From Chlorophyllum brunneum (taxonomy: Eukaryota; Basidiomycota; Agaricomycetes; Agaricales; Agaricaceae), in contig OY756150.1 in assembly GCA_963576785.1 (NCBI GenBank), positions 1,736,001-1,800,000 on the forward strand: a DNA stretch of 64,000 nucleotides. The letters are read 5' to 3'. Positions 22,766 through 34,113 of this stretch are shown here, piece after piece. The notes under the pieces are model-generated. The model was not told the DNA's origin and did not search any database. It saw only the letters and a program-made list of their open reading frames with translations. Both the position numbers and the translations under genes were made by a program. Within the stretch, counting starts at the first letter, position 1; the number at the start of each line of letters is the position of its first letter.

Positions 22766-23876
22766 TCCCCTTCTTATTTCTTTTGTTCTCGGACTCGTTG
22801 GATCATACCTGTACCCTTGCTAGAATCACAGCTAGCTCAAACAGACGTTTGAATGGATGCCACTTTCCTGAAATTGACTCGCACTACACTGGTTTTATTC
22901 CAGAGTTGCAGTGGGATTTATGATTGGATTGCGAATTCTTTGACATTCCGGTTGGAAATCTCGCGATCTTTGGGGCCCTATAGCTACTCGCAAGCGGCCT
23001 AATTTTGTCGCTATGCCCTATTTACGTTTCTGTGCGGGCTCTACGAAGTTCTACAGGTACGCACACGTCCAAGTGCCTGCATCAGACGATCATCTCGGTT
23101 TCACCGTACCGGACAGGGACACTCGACCCCTTGAAAGAAGCTGTGAATCTTGGGCGCAGGACGCTTATTGGGAGATCTGAATTCTCTGTATTCCAATGAC
23201 GAGGCAAGACTACTGGGGTCGAGCAGGTAAAGGCTGGCCTAGGATCCCTAACGATGCTTCAAACGCCCGCCCTTTGTTACCCTTTCAGGATGCGGACAAG
23301 CCAATGGAGGTCATTCTAGCTTCAGAACCGGAGAGTCCCATTCTTTGTGTGGCTGGTGATCGAGAACATTGTATCTTTTTTATTTCTGGACGGGATTCAA
23401 GCACAAGCCTCCATCGAGCACCATTCCTCAAACCATCGTGAACAAATTGGTGACCTCTCTTCGTAAATATCCACATCGACTCCTTGGTCACTACTGTTCT
23501 GGTTCCTTGGAGCCCTACGTAAGAAGCTGTTGACTGCTGTTCTGGAACTTGCCCTGGTGATGTTCATGCGACAGTTTGAAACCCATACAACTCAAAGGTC
23601 ATGCAGCTGGCCGACATGCCCGAACCACATGTTCCCTAGGGAAAATGTACGGTTTAATCCTCGAGCATATCGCAAAAGACTAAATGTTTATTCAGATATG
23701 CCCCTACACCCACAAAATCCCAGAATACTACAAGACGGGCACCCTCGTACGTTCGTAAATACCAATACACTAGGGGGACAGGTTGTGGATCACCAAGAAA
23801 GTAGGTAAGGAAGCCCACTCACCGCTATCTGAATAGATATATATCTAGCCGACAAGCCGTTCGATCGTGGCTAGCA
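22766..23876. other. Intergenic, no gene recognised
   Basis: About 1.1 kb between RCF1 and the first Cys-tailed gene. Short open frames occur on both strands (for example 23196-23441 plus) but none shows a motif or convincing splice partner. The stretch keeps normal CG content, unlike the retroelement zone. Confidence 0.35.
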
Positions 23877-24128
23877 TCAAATACAGCAGCAACAGCAGCA
23901 GAGGAGTGAGAGTCCCCCGTCCTACACACTCAGTATACTCTGACTATCATGGTCATCGGACGGTATACTCACACAGCCTCCACGTATACGTGCAGCCGGG
24001 CCCTCTTGCTCAGTCTGCACATGCTGATCGTGTTTGGCTTCCGCAGAGATAATCATGATCGGCGCCGGCGCTGGTTGTTGAGCAGCTGTGCGGCCTTTCT
24101 GGTCTTGGGATGTGGTCTTCGAAGGCAT
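23877..24128 (-). CDS. Small protein with poly-cysteine tail, copy 1 (66 aa)
   Basis: Exons 24128-23973 and 23921-23877 (51-nt intron) give 66 residues. The body is hydrophilic, Ala/Gln/Pro-rich (MPSKTTSQDQKGRTAAQQPA) with the block ISAEAKHDQHVQTEQEGPAA. The end is RGGCDGG then LSLLCCCCCCI. A run of six cysteines next to leucines suggests S-acylation and membrane attachment. The paralog at 28284-28540 shares the start, the SAEAKH.QHVQTE.EGPAAR.RGGC core and the intron position. I know of no assigned function. A conserved AGGTTAGGGTT lies 71 bp upstream of the ATG. Confidence 0.72.
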
Positions 24129-24198
24129 GATGAACGTTGATGGAAGGGATCTGGATGCGGGGGAGTTTACTAAATGTGCGCTTCAAATACATGTTGTA

Positions 24199-24209
24199 AA
24201 CCCTAACCT
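24199..24209 (-). promoter_or_regulatory. Telobox-like element upstream of Cys-tail gene 1
   Basis: The plus strand reads AACCCTAACCT. The identical 11-mer occurs upstream of the paralog (28622-28632). TTAGGG-type boxes bind Tbf1/Rap1-class factors in fungi. The site could also be transcribed leader. Confidence 0.5.
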
Positions 24210-24930
24210 TGAGAGAGAGAAGGTCAAGTCAAAGCGAGATACTGGCTCGTTGTCATACTGGGAGTAAGACGGCTCTATGTCGTAAAAGCTCACAAGTACG
24301 CCAAGAAATCCAGGACAGCCCACGGATACGTACGTACCCAGTTTTGGACACAGATTGTCATGCCGAGTCCACCACAGTGATGAGGGGAAAGGTGCCCGAG
24401 ATCCGCCATCCCCGACAGCAAGTCGCCGTGTATCTTCTCTTCACAGTAATCCACGTACCTGTCAAAGGCGTTCCCACCTTCGACCTTGATGTTGATTGCA
24501 GCAAGCAGGTCCCGGAGTACGGTCGTCCATTGTTGCGGTGACCCTTCGGATGATATTCCCTGTCGAGACCGTAATTGTTGAGTATCTTCTTCCAAGAGGA
24601 GGGCCCGCCTCTCTCGTCGCCAGTTGCCGAGGGTTCGGGTTTATGGACAGCCTCTCTGTCGCCGCATATCAATCTATCCAAACTAAGAGGTCGGTACACA
24701 ACAGCCTCTGCACTGGAACGTTATTTCACCAGGTTTTAGGTCATGCTGTGATCGATGTGACTCGGTCGATCATCCAGGTAGACATGTATCCAGCCCTTTT
24801 CCTCACCACAGGACGAAAAGTACCCGCTCACTAGGCCCCACAGTTTTAATCTTTACTTCGTTTCTATCATTTTCCTATGTACACATCTGTCACGTCAAAC
24901 GTTGCCCTAAGATGGTACGTTCCGCACACG
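24210..24930. other. Intergenic between Cys-tail gene 1 and RCY1
   Basis: About 720 bp. A minus-strand frame at 24595-24290 (LLAAINIKVEGGNAFDRY, HHCGGLGMTICVQNWV) looks more protein-like than average, but no start or splice context supports it. The RCY1 terminator should lie at the right end. Confidence 0.3.
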
Positions 24931-27900
24931 TTAACAAATTACACAATCCTCCTTGAAACTCAAATTATACATCGCTTTGTCCACTGTCTTCTCAATTTTC
25001 TTCCAATCCGATCTTCTCTGGATGAACTCGTATATATCCTACGAAAAGGCTTTTTAATTAATCCGTGGTTCGACAACACTCAGGATTCACCTCTGGTCGA
25101 TAAGCGCCGCCGTAGCGTGTCACATCTCTTACAATCTGTGCCAGATCCTTCGCGTCTTCAACAACATATACATGACCCAGCATCTTCAGATGTGAAAAGT
25201 CGCTCGCAATAGATTGCACCTACGCACGCCCTCGATCACTACAAATTTTAAAAATTTATGACCGTGTTCCTCACCTTCAACGACGAAATAAACGTATGAT
25301 ATGTATTGAGATCGGCAATAACCTGGAATCCTCCATTGAGCGAGATGATCTGCCTCTTGATATGCTTTTGTAAAATCCTGTTCCTTGATTAGTTTGTAGT
25401 CTCGGACAGAATAGTTATCCACTCACGCAATCAGCCGAATTCCAACCTCCTGATAGAACACTTCCAACACTTCCTTACTCGTACTTCCCTTGAGCAGTTT
25501 ACAATGCATTTCTAAGCAACTAATCGCCTCTAGGCACGCTTTCGTTGGTCCGAGATCGAGAGGTACGTCTTCAGGAGGATAATACTCCCGAGGTTTGGTA
25601 AGCGTCAGTATGATATGTTCAACCTGTGACTGGGAATTAGCTAAGGCGGACGGCCAGTGTAAAGGTGACCTACCTGGTTCATCAACACATCCGTCCCGGC
25701 ATTCAGACCACCTGCCACACTCTCATCTAAAGAATTCTCAAACCTCTTCTTCTCCCTCACGACGGCATTCAAGAAATCCGTCTTATCTATATGCGGAGCC
25801 TACCCCCAGCCTCAATTAACGTCACACACACACGTACATGGTAACAAACCAAACCGGCCTACTCACCAGTTCCTTATCAAAATACACCTGCACCATTGAT
25901 TGTATCATATCGCCAATATGCACAAGCTCGAAAAACTGCACAAGAGGTGCGACACTAGTTGTCTCCTGATGCTCAGCAGGTTTGTATGTTGTCATTCTTT
26001 CCGTTGCTCTGCGAATCATTCTCATTAAGTAACTTTGGGGGGGTAAAACAGAGAAAACTCACTGGCCGAAACCTTTCGTAACATGCCGCTCACCCAAAGT
26101 CTGTAGCGCGAGTATGAAAAGTTCCTCAATGGTATCTCTAACACGATGTCCATAATGTCCTGGGTAGCCCGCAAATGTTTCTACACGTTTTAGAGCCTCG
26201 CGGTCGGCATGGATGAGTTCCAGTGCGACGTCGAGTGAAAGCAGGAGATCAAGTTGGTTCGTGCCTTCAGATATTGGTTTTTGAGATATCCCGTTTTTCG
26301 TCCCAGTGTCATTTTGATGTGAGGGTGTCAACGTGGGTGCTACATCAAAGTGAACAAAGAATTTCTGAAGGTCAAGAAATAATGGCTTACTATCGGAGGT
26401 AACAGTAGCGATTGTTCTATTATCGTCGTCGCCTATATCAGCCTCGAATAGCATGCCACCGTCCTTGTCAAAATTCCGAGAGTAGGAACCTCCTGTGGTA
26501 GCAGCTGATGCACCACCTGCCCATCTCTGTGGGTTTAGCATAGAAATTCCTTGGACTGCAGCTGAACCGCCGGTCATCAGCACGCCTCCCACAGCGTTCA
26601 CTGTCCGAGGCACGATCGTGACGGGAAGGAGGAGAACGTTCGTGAACGATGTCAAGACATTCCGTTTTTCTTGTGCGGGGTTATGTGAGGAAAGAAAGCG
26701 AGGGGTTGAACCGGATGCATCAGAGGCTTTCGCAGCCATCTACTAGCAGCTTTAGCCGGGGTGACAACGCACTAGCAAACAGCTCACCTGTTGGTCCCAG
26801 TCTTTGCAGATGTTGTCAAAGATTTGTTTAAGATATTCCACCTCTTCATCAAGATATTCGTCCATGTTTACCTCAAACATCTGGTAACTGTGATTCATTA
26901 GCACGCGGTGCGAGGGATTGGGTGGTACGACGAACATGACATCCTCCGCCTTGGCCTTTGTCACCTGCGAGTCCTCTCTCTGCTCTGCTGCTTGGAGGAC
27001 GGCATCTACCATCTTCGATGCCTCTCTAAAACTGGCCGCAGTAGCTTGTAGGAACATGGCCGTCGAAACCTCTCTTGCTCTTTCTAGCAGAGAGGTGATG
27101 TATTCCCCAACCTGTATAGGGTGAGCCAGTTGAGCTAGAAACGGAGGGGAATAAAGCTTCGCACCACTTCGGTAGCCAGACGCTCAGCAAAGGCAATCAG
27201 AACTTGAGCTCGAGGTGGGAACACTCGTACAGCGCGAGCACCATGATCGCTTATAGCCTCAAGTATCTGTGACATAAAGCCATCCATGGGAGTAAACTCA
27301 AGACCATTCCCCCTGAAACGATGGTAAATGGCTGCGTGATAAGAGACGAAAAGATAGCGCACGTAATATTATCCAAGGGTTTCCACCCATGCTGGTAAAA
27401 AATCTCGCGCTTCTCCGCCCAGACCTTGCCCATCTCCCAATCTCCTGTATCGTCCCACAGATCCCAACTCGATTCTGCGGCTTCCTTCATACCCTTCTCA
27501 TCTCCCTTTCCATCAGCAACGTCAAACGCAGCAAGCAAATTGGCATCGAAGCGATCCATTGCGGAGCGGAGTGAGAGCGATAGCGCATCATATCGTCGGA
27601 CGGGCTGAATCTCAGGTGAAAGGAATAGGGAAAGGAGATGTAGGAGTTTTGCTTGTGACCGAATTGATGGTGGGACGACAGAGGCGAGTTCCGAGAGGAT
27701 GAGATGTGGTGGAGAGGAGAGATGTCGGAGGAGAGGTTTGAGAAGGTTGTGTGCTCTGATGAATTTGTTCCGGAAGGTGTCCTTGGTCAACGCAAACGTC
27801 GGCGGTGTTCGTGAAGGAGCTGCCAGGGCGTCAAATGCACCGACGAAATCTCCAAGCTCATCCGGCCGTGGTTGGAGAAGATCAACTGATGCAAAATCTC

Positions 27901-28231
27901 CGAAGTCATCGTCGACAGCTATGGTGGGCGGCGCAGCAGCCTTTGAGGCTGCTACCTGGCCCTTTTGGAAAGACTCAACGTCGTCGAGGATTGTAGACAG
28001 CCCGTGCTTTTCGACTGCAAGGGCATTCCATCGTTTCTGCCACAACGAATCGTCGTAAGCGAGGGCAGAGGTAGCATGCGAACAACGGGCATAAGCTGGG
28101 AAATCATGTATGGGGAGATGTGTGAGGATAATGATGTGGAGGTCAGACGGTAGACGGCCGACAAGGTTTTGAGGAGTCAATTTCTGGTTTTTGTGCAGGC
28201 GGACAGGCTCAAGAGCCTTGAACTTGTGCAT
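24931..28231 (-). CDS. RCY1: Recyclin-1, F-box plus Sec10-like domain, 924 aa
   Basis: Eleven exons keep frame: 28231-27363, 27312-27165, 27111-26929, 26880-26788, 26739-26063, 26008-25867, 25799-25674, 25623-25427, 25377-25275, 25219-25091, 25038-24931. An F-box lies near residue 30 (LPSDLHIIILTHLPIHDFPAYAR). The long remainder matches the Sec10/recyclin family: FTPMDGFMSQILEAI, GEYITSLLERAREVS, EEVEYLKQIFDNICKDW, VFYQEVGIRLIAILQKHIKRQ and SDFSHLKMLGHVYVVEDAKDL. The last four residues are CVIC, a CaaX box; yeast Rcy1 also ends in a CaaX box. Recyclin works in endosome-to-Golgi recycling with Skp1. An in-frame ATG at 28249 would add six residues. The upstream Cys-tail gene ends only 52 bp away. 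Confidence 0.93.
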
Positions 28232-28283
28232 GATGTAGGACAAACACAATTACATTTATTCTATTTACACTTGATTATCCAAC

Positions 28284-28540
28284 TTAGCAGCAGGGGATGG
28301 GTATCACAAAACAACATCCCCCATCCTACATCCTCAGTACACTCACTCTTACTACAAATTGTGCATACTCACCGGGCAGGGAATACAGCCTCCACGCATG
28401 CGTGCAGCTGGGCCCTCTTCCTCAGTCTGTACATGTTGATTATGTTTGGCCTCTGCAGAGACCATCATGGTTGGTGCTAATGCGGGCTGGTGAGCCGCTG
28501 TGCGGGCTTTCTGGCTCTCTGGTGTAGTCTTGGAGGGCAT
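28284..28540 (-). CDS. Small protein with cysteine-rich tail, copy 2 (69 aa)
   Basis: Exons 28540-28373 and 28325-28284 (47-nt intron) give 69 residues. It starts MPSKTTPESQKARTAAHQPA and ends RGGCIPCPDGG then CCFVIPIPCC. The tail has six cysteines in a CxxC and CC pattern with Ile/Pro between, so it differs from the hexacysteine end of copy 1 while the body is conserved. Copy 1's intron starts six bases after GGCTGT and copy 2's starts after GGCTGTATTCCCTGCCCG, so the splice site has shifted by twelve nt. A membrane-anchored role through palmitoylated cysteines is an inference. Its stop is 52 bp from the RCY1 start. Confidence 0.74.
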
Positions 28541-28621
28541 AGTAGATAGTAGATGTTGGTGGGAGGGAGAGATGGGGCAGTGAAGGTCTGCTTCAAATAA
28601 CTTAACTTGTGATGACGTATT

Positions 28622-28632
28622 AACCCTAACCT
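28622..28632 (-). promoter_or_regulatory. Telobox-like element upstream of Cys-tail gene 2
   Basis: AACCCTAACCT, identical to 24199-24209, lies 82 bp upstream of this paralog's ATG (71 bp in copy 1). Confidence 0.5.
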
Positions 28633-29197
28633 CAGGTGGAAATCTGGACCGCCACGACAGCTACGCCTCAATCGATACTCGTTTATGGGAGAAACACCGA
28701 CTCTGCTGGAAAACGCGAGGGGGATGTATGGATGTTGATGACTTATTTACCGACCACCGTCTCAGCCCTTCCCTCACTGGCCAGGCCTTTCCAATCTACT
28801 ACTGAAAAGAAAGGTACGAAATCAACCAAACTTCGCCTTCCGCCCAGAGAATTGCGCTCCATAGCACTCCATAAAAGCAGCTAATTATTGAACACAAATC
28901 ACGGGTACCGGTTACCGGTTACCGAGGGCTCAGCGCCCAGCCATGAAAGTTCATATTTTTCCCCTTTGGATTCTGTTTCCCTTGGCAGCCTCGCTTCTGC
29001 GACCTGAGTGAGAATTGTTGCGGCCATTCCATGTACAATCGGATCAAATTTGCAAATTCGAAAGTCAAAGAAGGTGCGAGTGGTCGAAGTGGTGGTAATG
29101 TCACTGTGCTCCTCTAAGCAAGTCACGGTATCACATTGATCTTATCGCGATACATAAACACCCATATCCATCCATCTCTCCTATCCAACTCTCCATC
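28633..29197. other. Intergenic region
   Basis: This holds the divergent upstream regions of Cys-tail gene 2 and the 143-aa gene. Overlapping GGTACC/GGTTACC units at 28903-28924 (GGTACCGGTTACCGGTTACC) form a small direct repeat. Open frames on both strands lack motifs. Confidence 0.35.
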
Positions 29198-29684
29198 ATG
29201 GCGCCATCTGAATATTCACTCAGACTCCAGAAGGGTATATACATCTCTGTACCACTCAACTCCCAACCTTACACCATCTTCATATTCAGGCATTGCTGGA
29301 GGTTTTGCACCTCCAACTCCCAGTTCTGTCTATACGGTCACCCGGCCGAAAGACAAATCGGACCTACAGGTTACTCGCTCGGAACGCAAGCCAGGAGAGG
29401 CAGCACTCTCTGATCTTTCTCCAAAGTCACTCCCCCTGAAAGATGCCGATGCGCTCGTCACCGAGCTTCACAGCATCCTCAAGGAGCTCCCCACAGAGGA
29501 TCCTCCTGGTAGCGAAGATATTTACGGCTTCGACATTAGTATCGCCTGGGGAAGTGATGATTTGATGTGGTGTAACGGCGGTCCACAGGGATGTGGCGGA
29601 GGGAAGAGTAAAATTCAGCCCACTACGGAGCAACAAAAAAAATTCAAACGCGCCGTTGATATTGTCAACGAACTTGCGAAATAG
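29198..29684 (+). CDS. Conserved fungal protein of unknown function, 143 aa
   Basis: Exons 29198-29234 and 29290-29684 are joined across a 55-nt intron. The sequence has the hallmarks of a small family I recall from many ascomycetes and basidiomycetes: GGFAPPTPSSVYTVTR near the N terminus, then ELHSILKELPTEDPPGSEDIYG, then DISIAWGSDDLMWCNGG and QGCGGG, ending in a short helix. The Trp, Asp and Gly positions in the last block look structural. It has no signal peptide or membrane segment. Its stop is 35 bp from the stop of the convergent gene. Confidence 0.85.
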
Positions 29685-29719
29685 CCAGTTACCACATGGT
29701 TTATGACCTGTTTAGTAGT

Positions 29720-31445
29720 TTACACATAGAGTCTGTCGCTACCTAATGCAGGGACATCATCGTATGCGCGCTGTGGGACTCGAACAGCTCTCCGCGTATT
29801 CATTAACATCCTTGATGCTGCAGCTCCCGTCACAACATTGCACCACGTTGTGATAAGAACGTACAGTTCCGGGGGTCCGTATTGCCACATCAGCAAGTTT
29901 GCAAGGTATACAACTACATTTCTGGTATCTAGTAAGCTCCATGATCCGGGTAAAACGAAAAAGGGACGCACACCAGAAAGTACAAGATCGAGTCGCGAAA
30001 TAGCACTCCAACAAGGCGTTTTCCGTTTTGTGCCGCCTGTGACGTTGGCGGGAAGAGCCTATAACGTTCGACTGACTTGTAGCACGCAAGAACCAGGACG
30101 ATAAAATCAAACAAAAGGATGGGTATACTGCGGGGTGTAGTGAGTACTCGGGAAGAGGGGATAATATAATATTACCTACCAAACAGTAAAGAATATAGGA
30201 TTGGTATGATTGAAACAGAAAGGAACACCAGGCTGAACTATTGGGAGTCCTCCTCTTCCTGTATTCATCCCCTCAGGTCAGAGAGGACGCCTTGGACCAA
30301 GTAAGAAGAAAATGTTACTCACGAACGAAAGTGGCAACTTCCAATCCCGCCAGCACCGAAATAGCAGACATCTGTATCACAAACAATAGCCCCACGATCA
30401 CAACCAACTTGGTACCTGTACGTTTTTCTTAGGGTCTGGTCTGTACAACTGGCAATTCTGTCCTTACTGCGATTATAGAGCGCATATAGGCGTATTTGCA
30501 GGATCACTGGAAAATTCCATCAGTATTCTAGATAGGCATCCTCAATCGTAAGCATACCACCGGTTAAAAATGTACCCACAACACCTGCGCAGGAACCATC
30601 AGCATCTCCGCCTATTTTTGCTAGATGCGCCACAGTTTAATTACATACCGACACCCAGGGTTCCGCTGATTCCGTAGGCGAGGCCTAGCATGAATGAGGT
30701 TCACAATCCTACGCATCAAACACCTGAACTTACACCTAGAGACACGTCAAACCCCTACCGTATACCCATTAAGATTGGGAATACTCACATAGGAGTAGAT
30801 GGTGTATGCCACAGGATAACTGAACAAAATTTAGTATCAGTTCTTCGATACCACGGCGTCGTATCCACGTATTGCTCGGTTCTGCCATCAGCGCGCAGCT
30901 GGGCCCCGGTGACATGATGATCAAACAGCTACTTACACGCAGTCAAAGCAATGGACATTAACAGCCGAAAATAGCGATTCTGGGAGCGCCAACATCGGAT
31001 TCACATGCGTGATGCACATCTGATGAGAAGGACACGTACGAGGAAGTAAAATATCTTCACGGTTGATGTACGGCTCCACTGTATCATCGATGCATCAGTT
31101 GAGGAAGATTACTTGTTGAGAGTAAAGTACGTACCCATATGTAGGTGACCTGGAACGGAATTGTGCATTAGTCGGAATATCAGGGAGGGTAAGAGGACAC
31201 GAATTACCTCGTCACTCATAGATAAAACTATGGGTACCATTAGTGTTAGAAATCTCGGGCCACAAAAACCACTTGCTCATGTCCCACGCATAAAATACGG
31301 TTGCACCAACTGCGGTCAAACGAGTTTGAGCCTCCTATGGTCGAAGTAAGGTAAGACGCTCACCACTGGCGTATGCATTTAATTGCTGGTGCTCCAATAA
31401 ATTCACCAATTCCAAACGCGCGGCAGTCTGTGTTGCATCTGCCAT
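29720..31445 (-). CDS. DUF6533-type multi-pass membrane protein 1
   Basis: Starts MADATQTAARLELVNLL at 31445 and ends GSDRLYV at 29720. First exons: 31445-31364, 31309-31277, 31227-31208, 31149-31135, then several more ending near 31030, 30800, 30640, 30500, 30320 and 29800. The family pattern is present in order: a short first helix (VGATVFYAWDM), SDEVTYIW, VKIFYFL / NRYFRLLMSIALTA, ILQIRLYALYNRSK, LVVIVGLLFVIQMSAIS, FDFIVLVLACYKS and VVYLANLLMWQYGPPEL. This is the basidiomycete seven-helix layout whose N-terminal part is called DUF6533; the function is unknown. The intron at 31276-31228 starts with GC instead of GT. Later exon borders are approximate. Confidence 0.75.
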
Positions 31446-32593
31446 CTCGCAGTTCTACATGAATCGGTGATCAGAGTGCCCAATCCTTCGCGTATCCAAG
31501 GTCCAGAGGAAAAGAGCGATGGAGGGCAGGGGATTCGGTGGAATCACTCCACTGCCGCCCAGGTCGCAGCATTTTTATACTCGTCGCGAACCACTGAAAG
31601 ACAGCATCAAGGAAGAATAAGAGCCGTTGTTTTCCGGTTACTCTGTTAAGACGCCGAGCTGTTGAGTCCACCAGAATCCGGTCCCATCGAGCGCTATACA
31701 TAGATTTTGGCATGGTGTAGATGGGAGATGTTGAGAACCGGTATCGGGTCCAGAGAGGTGCCGCTCTGTTTGTTCTCTCGTGCCTGAAAGCTTAGGGTTC
31801 GACTCCGTCACGCATCACGAGCTACAGTCATTATCCAGCCCCAACACATTTGAGGCATTCGGTAGCGATGAGACTCGACTGGGTCCTGCACAAGGTTCAT
31901 GTGGATACCACTGGAAATCCGAAACATCAAAGCCGCCACCGTCGAGCTCCATGAGCGCATAAGGTTTGGGAACCTAACAACTCTTCTCTTTTGGGCGTCG
32001 GCGCGCATTTCTTCTTCCTTTCCCCACTGTGGCTTCTCTAACTGTTATACACGGCTACGCAGCTCACGTACCTTTGCAAAATCCCATTGAGCATTCTCGG
32101 GCGCCACGCATATGCCGCTGTACTTCCACTATATTCGACAGTCATGCGAGAGCAAGTTCACACGTCAGACAGTAATCAGTACCGGAGTGACAAAAACCCA
32201 CACAAACCAGGTTGTGCTGTCTTTACGAGAGACCTCTCGTACACTTCCCTTATACTCCCCAACCTACCTATGCAAAAAGTATGCTTTCGGCCAACCTTGA
32301 AGACATTAAATACAAACCGTAAGGCTTCATGAAAGCCCCCCGGAACACCCTGAACACATTGCCTGATATGACCATTGGAATGCATCCGTGCACCTGTCTT
32401 CATTCAATCCCGCCAGGTAATTCAGTACAGTCAATACCCTTTACTGAGCATCGGCTTCTGGAACGATTCCTTAAACCCTATGGATTGAGTATGTATACCT
32501 CGCAACGGGTCCACAAAATCTCGACTCTTCCCCTCTATCCCACTCCCCGACCTGGAGGATATCTCTCTGCCAGTGCGCTGGTCGCGTTGTGCA
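31446..32593. other. Intergenic between divergent DUF6533 genes
   Basis: About 1.15 kb separates the two divergent membrane-protein genes. Open frames exist on both strands, none with a motif. A TTAGGGTTCGACTCC stretch (31793-31807) matches the tRNA B-box but no tRNA fold surrounds it. Confidence 0.35.
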
Positions 32594-34030
32594 ATGGACC
32601 TCAGCACATACTCGGCCCAGAAATGGCCTAAGATTATCCGTGTGGCTAAAGGGGGCTCGTGTACGGTTGGCCATTCTTCCAACTGCTATAAAAACGTTTA
32701 TTCCCACCTCACAGACGGTGCATTCGCTCTACAAATATGGGAGCTCTTGGGTTGTTTTCCTGACGAGGTCGAGCTGATATGGAGGTTTTTGTGTTTCCTC
32801 TTCTCATCCATGCCACCGTATTGAAGCTTGAGCCCTAACAAAGCCATCCTCGGACAGCGACGACAATGCTCTATATCTGGTCCCGCTATGTTCCTTTGAT
32901 CGCGCAAATGTCCGCCCTCTTTTCAACTTTTACACACTACTTGTTAACCAATTTCAGCCTTGATTTTGTAGTGACTGAATATCTCTACGCTGGCCACTCC
33001 AGTCCCAAAATCTGCTTCATATACATACTGGGAAGAATTATCGCCTCACAGTTCACTCTCATCTGTCTGGAAATAATTCTTATGATGCGAGGTATGCCGT
33101 GATCCATTTCCCTTCCTGGTCCGACCCTCCAATCGCAAATACGCTCCACTCGCCATCCCTGGGTCATCTCACCGAACGCCAAGCTCAAATGTTAACTGTA
33201 ACTCTGTTCCCAGTGTACAGACTCTACAACCGTACTCGCCGCGCCAAATACTTTCTCACCTGTGTCTACATCCTGGGCCAATCTTTTGAATCACTCGGCG
33301 AATTCTTCGTAATTGCGCACCTAAACAAGGGCGAGGGCGCGTGCATAATGGAGGGCTCCGATCCCTTTTCACTGATCGTCTACTCGTGAGCTTTTTCTTG
33401 GCTTTCTCAGGGTAGACTATATCGTTATCGGCTTGACAATACACTAGGACAGGTGCAGGTATCATACAGGGGACTCTCATAGCGATGACCTGTCTCAAGT
33501 CACTAAAGACAAGACAGTGGGCATGGTTACGATCGCCACTAACAAGTCTGATGTTGCGAGATTCTTTCATCATCTTTTTCTTCATCCTCCGTAGGTGGTG
33601 GTCCTTTCTCGCGCGTCAATATAGCGCTTACCAAGTGGCGCAAAGTACTAGCATCGGCCGTCGTCACGATGGACGTTGTCGAAAGTCTGCCATTACCGTT
33701 TTGGAATACGGCATTCTCATGGTACATTTGTGTCCTTTCGATTGCGGTGTGTATCCTTCTCTGTTTAAACGGCTTGCTGGAATGTTATCATGAGGCATAA
33801 CCGTGCCGTTATGGGAGGTGTATTGTTCCAACTCACGATCCGCCGGCCTAGGTTATCGCCTGTACTGACTAGAAATTCCAGGGCTGCCGATTAACTCTGA
33901 GCATGCGTCAACTCGCGCTTCAAATCAACCACAATACCCCCTCACGAAGGATTGAACTCACTAGTGGGATTATGACAGACACTCAACCCAATCCCAGTAA
34001 TGTTGTACACCCATACCTCGAAAACTCATG
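32594..34030 (+). CDS. DUF6533-type multi-pass membrane protein 2
   Basis: The likely start is MDLSTYSAQKWPK at 32594; the likely end is VVHPYLENS before the TGA at 34028-34030. Recognisable segments in order: FALQIWELLGCFPDEVELIW, then after an intron at about 32793-32840 TMLYIWSRYVPLIAQ, then FSLDFVV, CFIYILGRIIASQFTLICLEIILMMR, VYRLYNRTRRAKYFLTCVYI, TGAGIIQGTLIAMTCL, SLMLRDSFIIFFFIL and a C-terminal LTLSMRQLALQ motif. It is the same family as the gene at 29720-31445 but diverged and in opposite orientation. The N-terminal 45 residues may contain another intron; several junctions past 33560 are uncertain. Confidence 0.7.
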
Positions 34031-34113
34031 ATATTCGAGAGCTACGAAACTATAATGCGAGTTCAAAGCCAGAGAGGGGTATGTAGGTATGGTGGCATAC
34101 AAAACAAAATCCA

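Noticed and set aside
23877..24128. Mating-pheromone precursor, because of small size and Cys-rich end
   Set aside because: Basidiomycete pheromones end in a CaaX box; these end CCCCCCI and IPCC, and no pheromone receptor is nearby.
29775..29800. tRNA B-box-like TGTTCGAGTCC on the minus strand
   Set aside because: It lies inside the coding end of the DUF6533-type gene and no cloverleaf forms.
31760..31815. tRNA suggested by GGTTCGACTCC (B-box) near 31797
   Set aside because: No A-box at the right distance and no pairing acceptor or anticodon stem around it.
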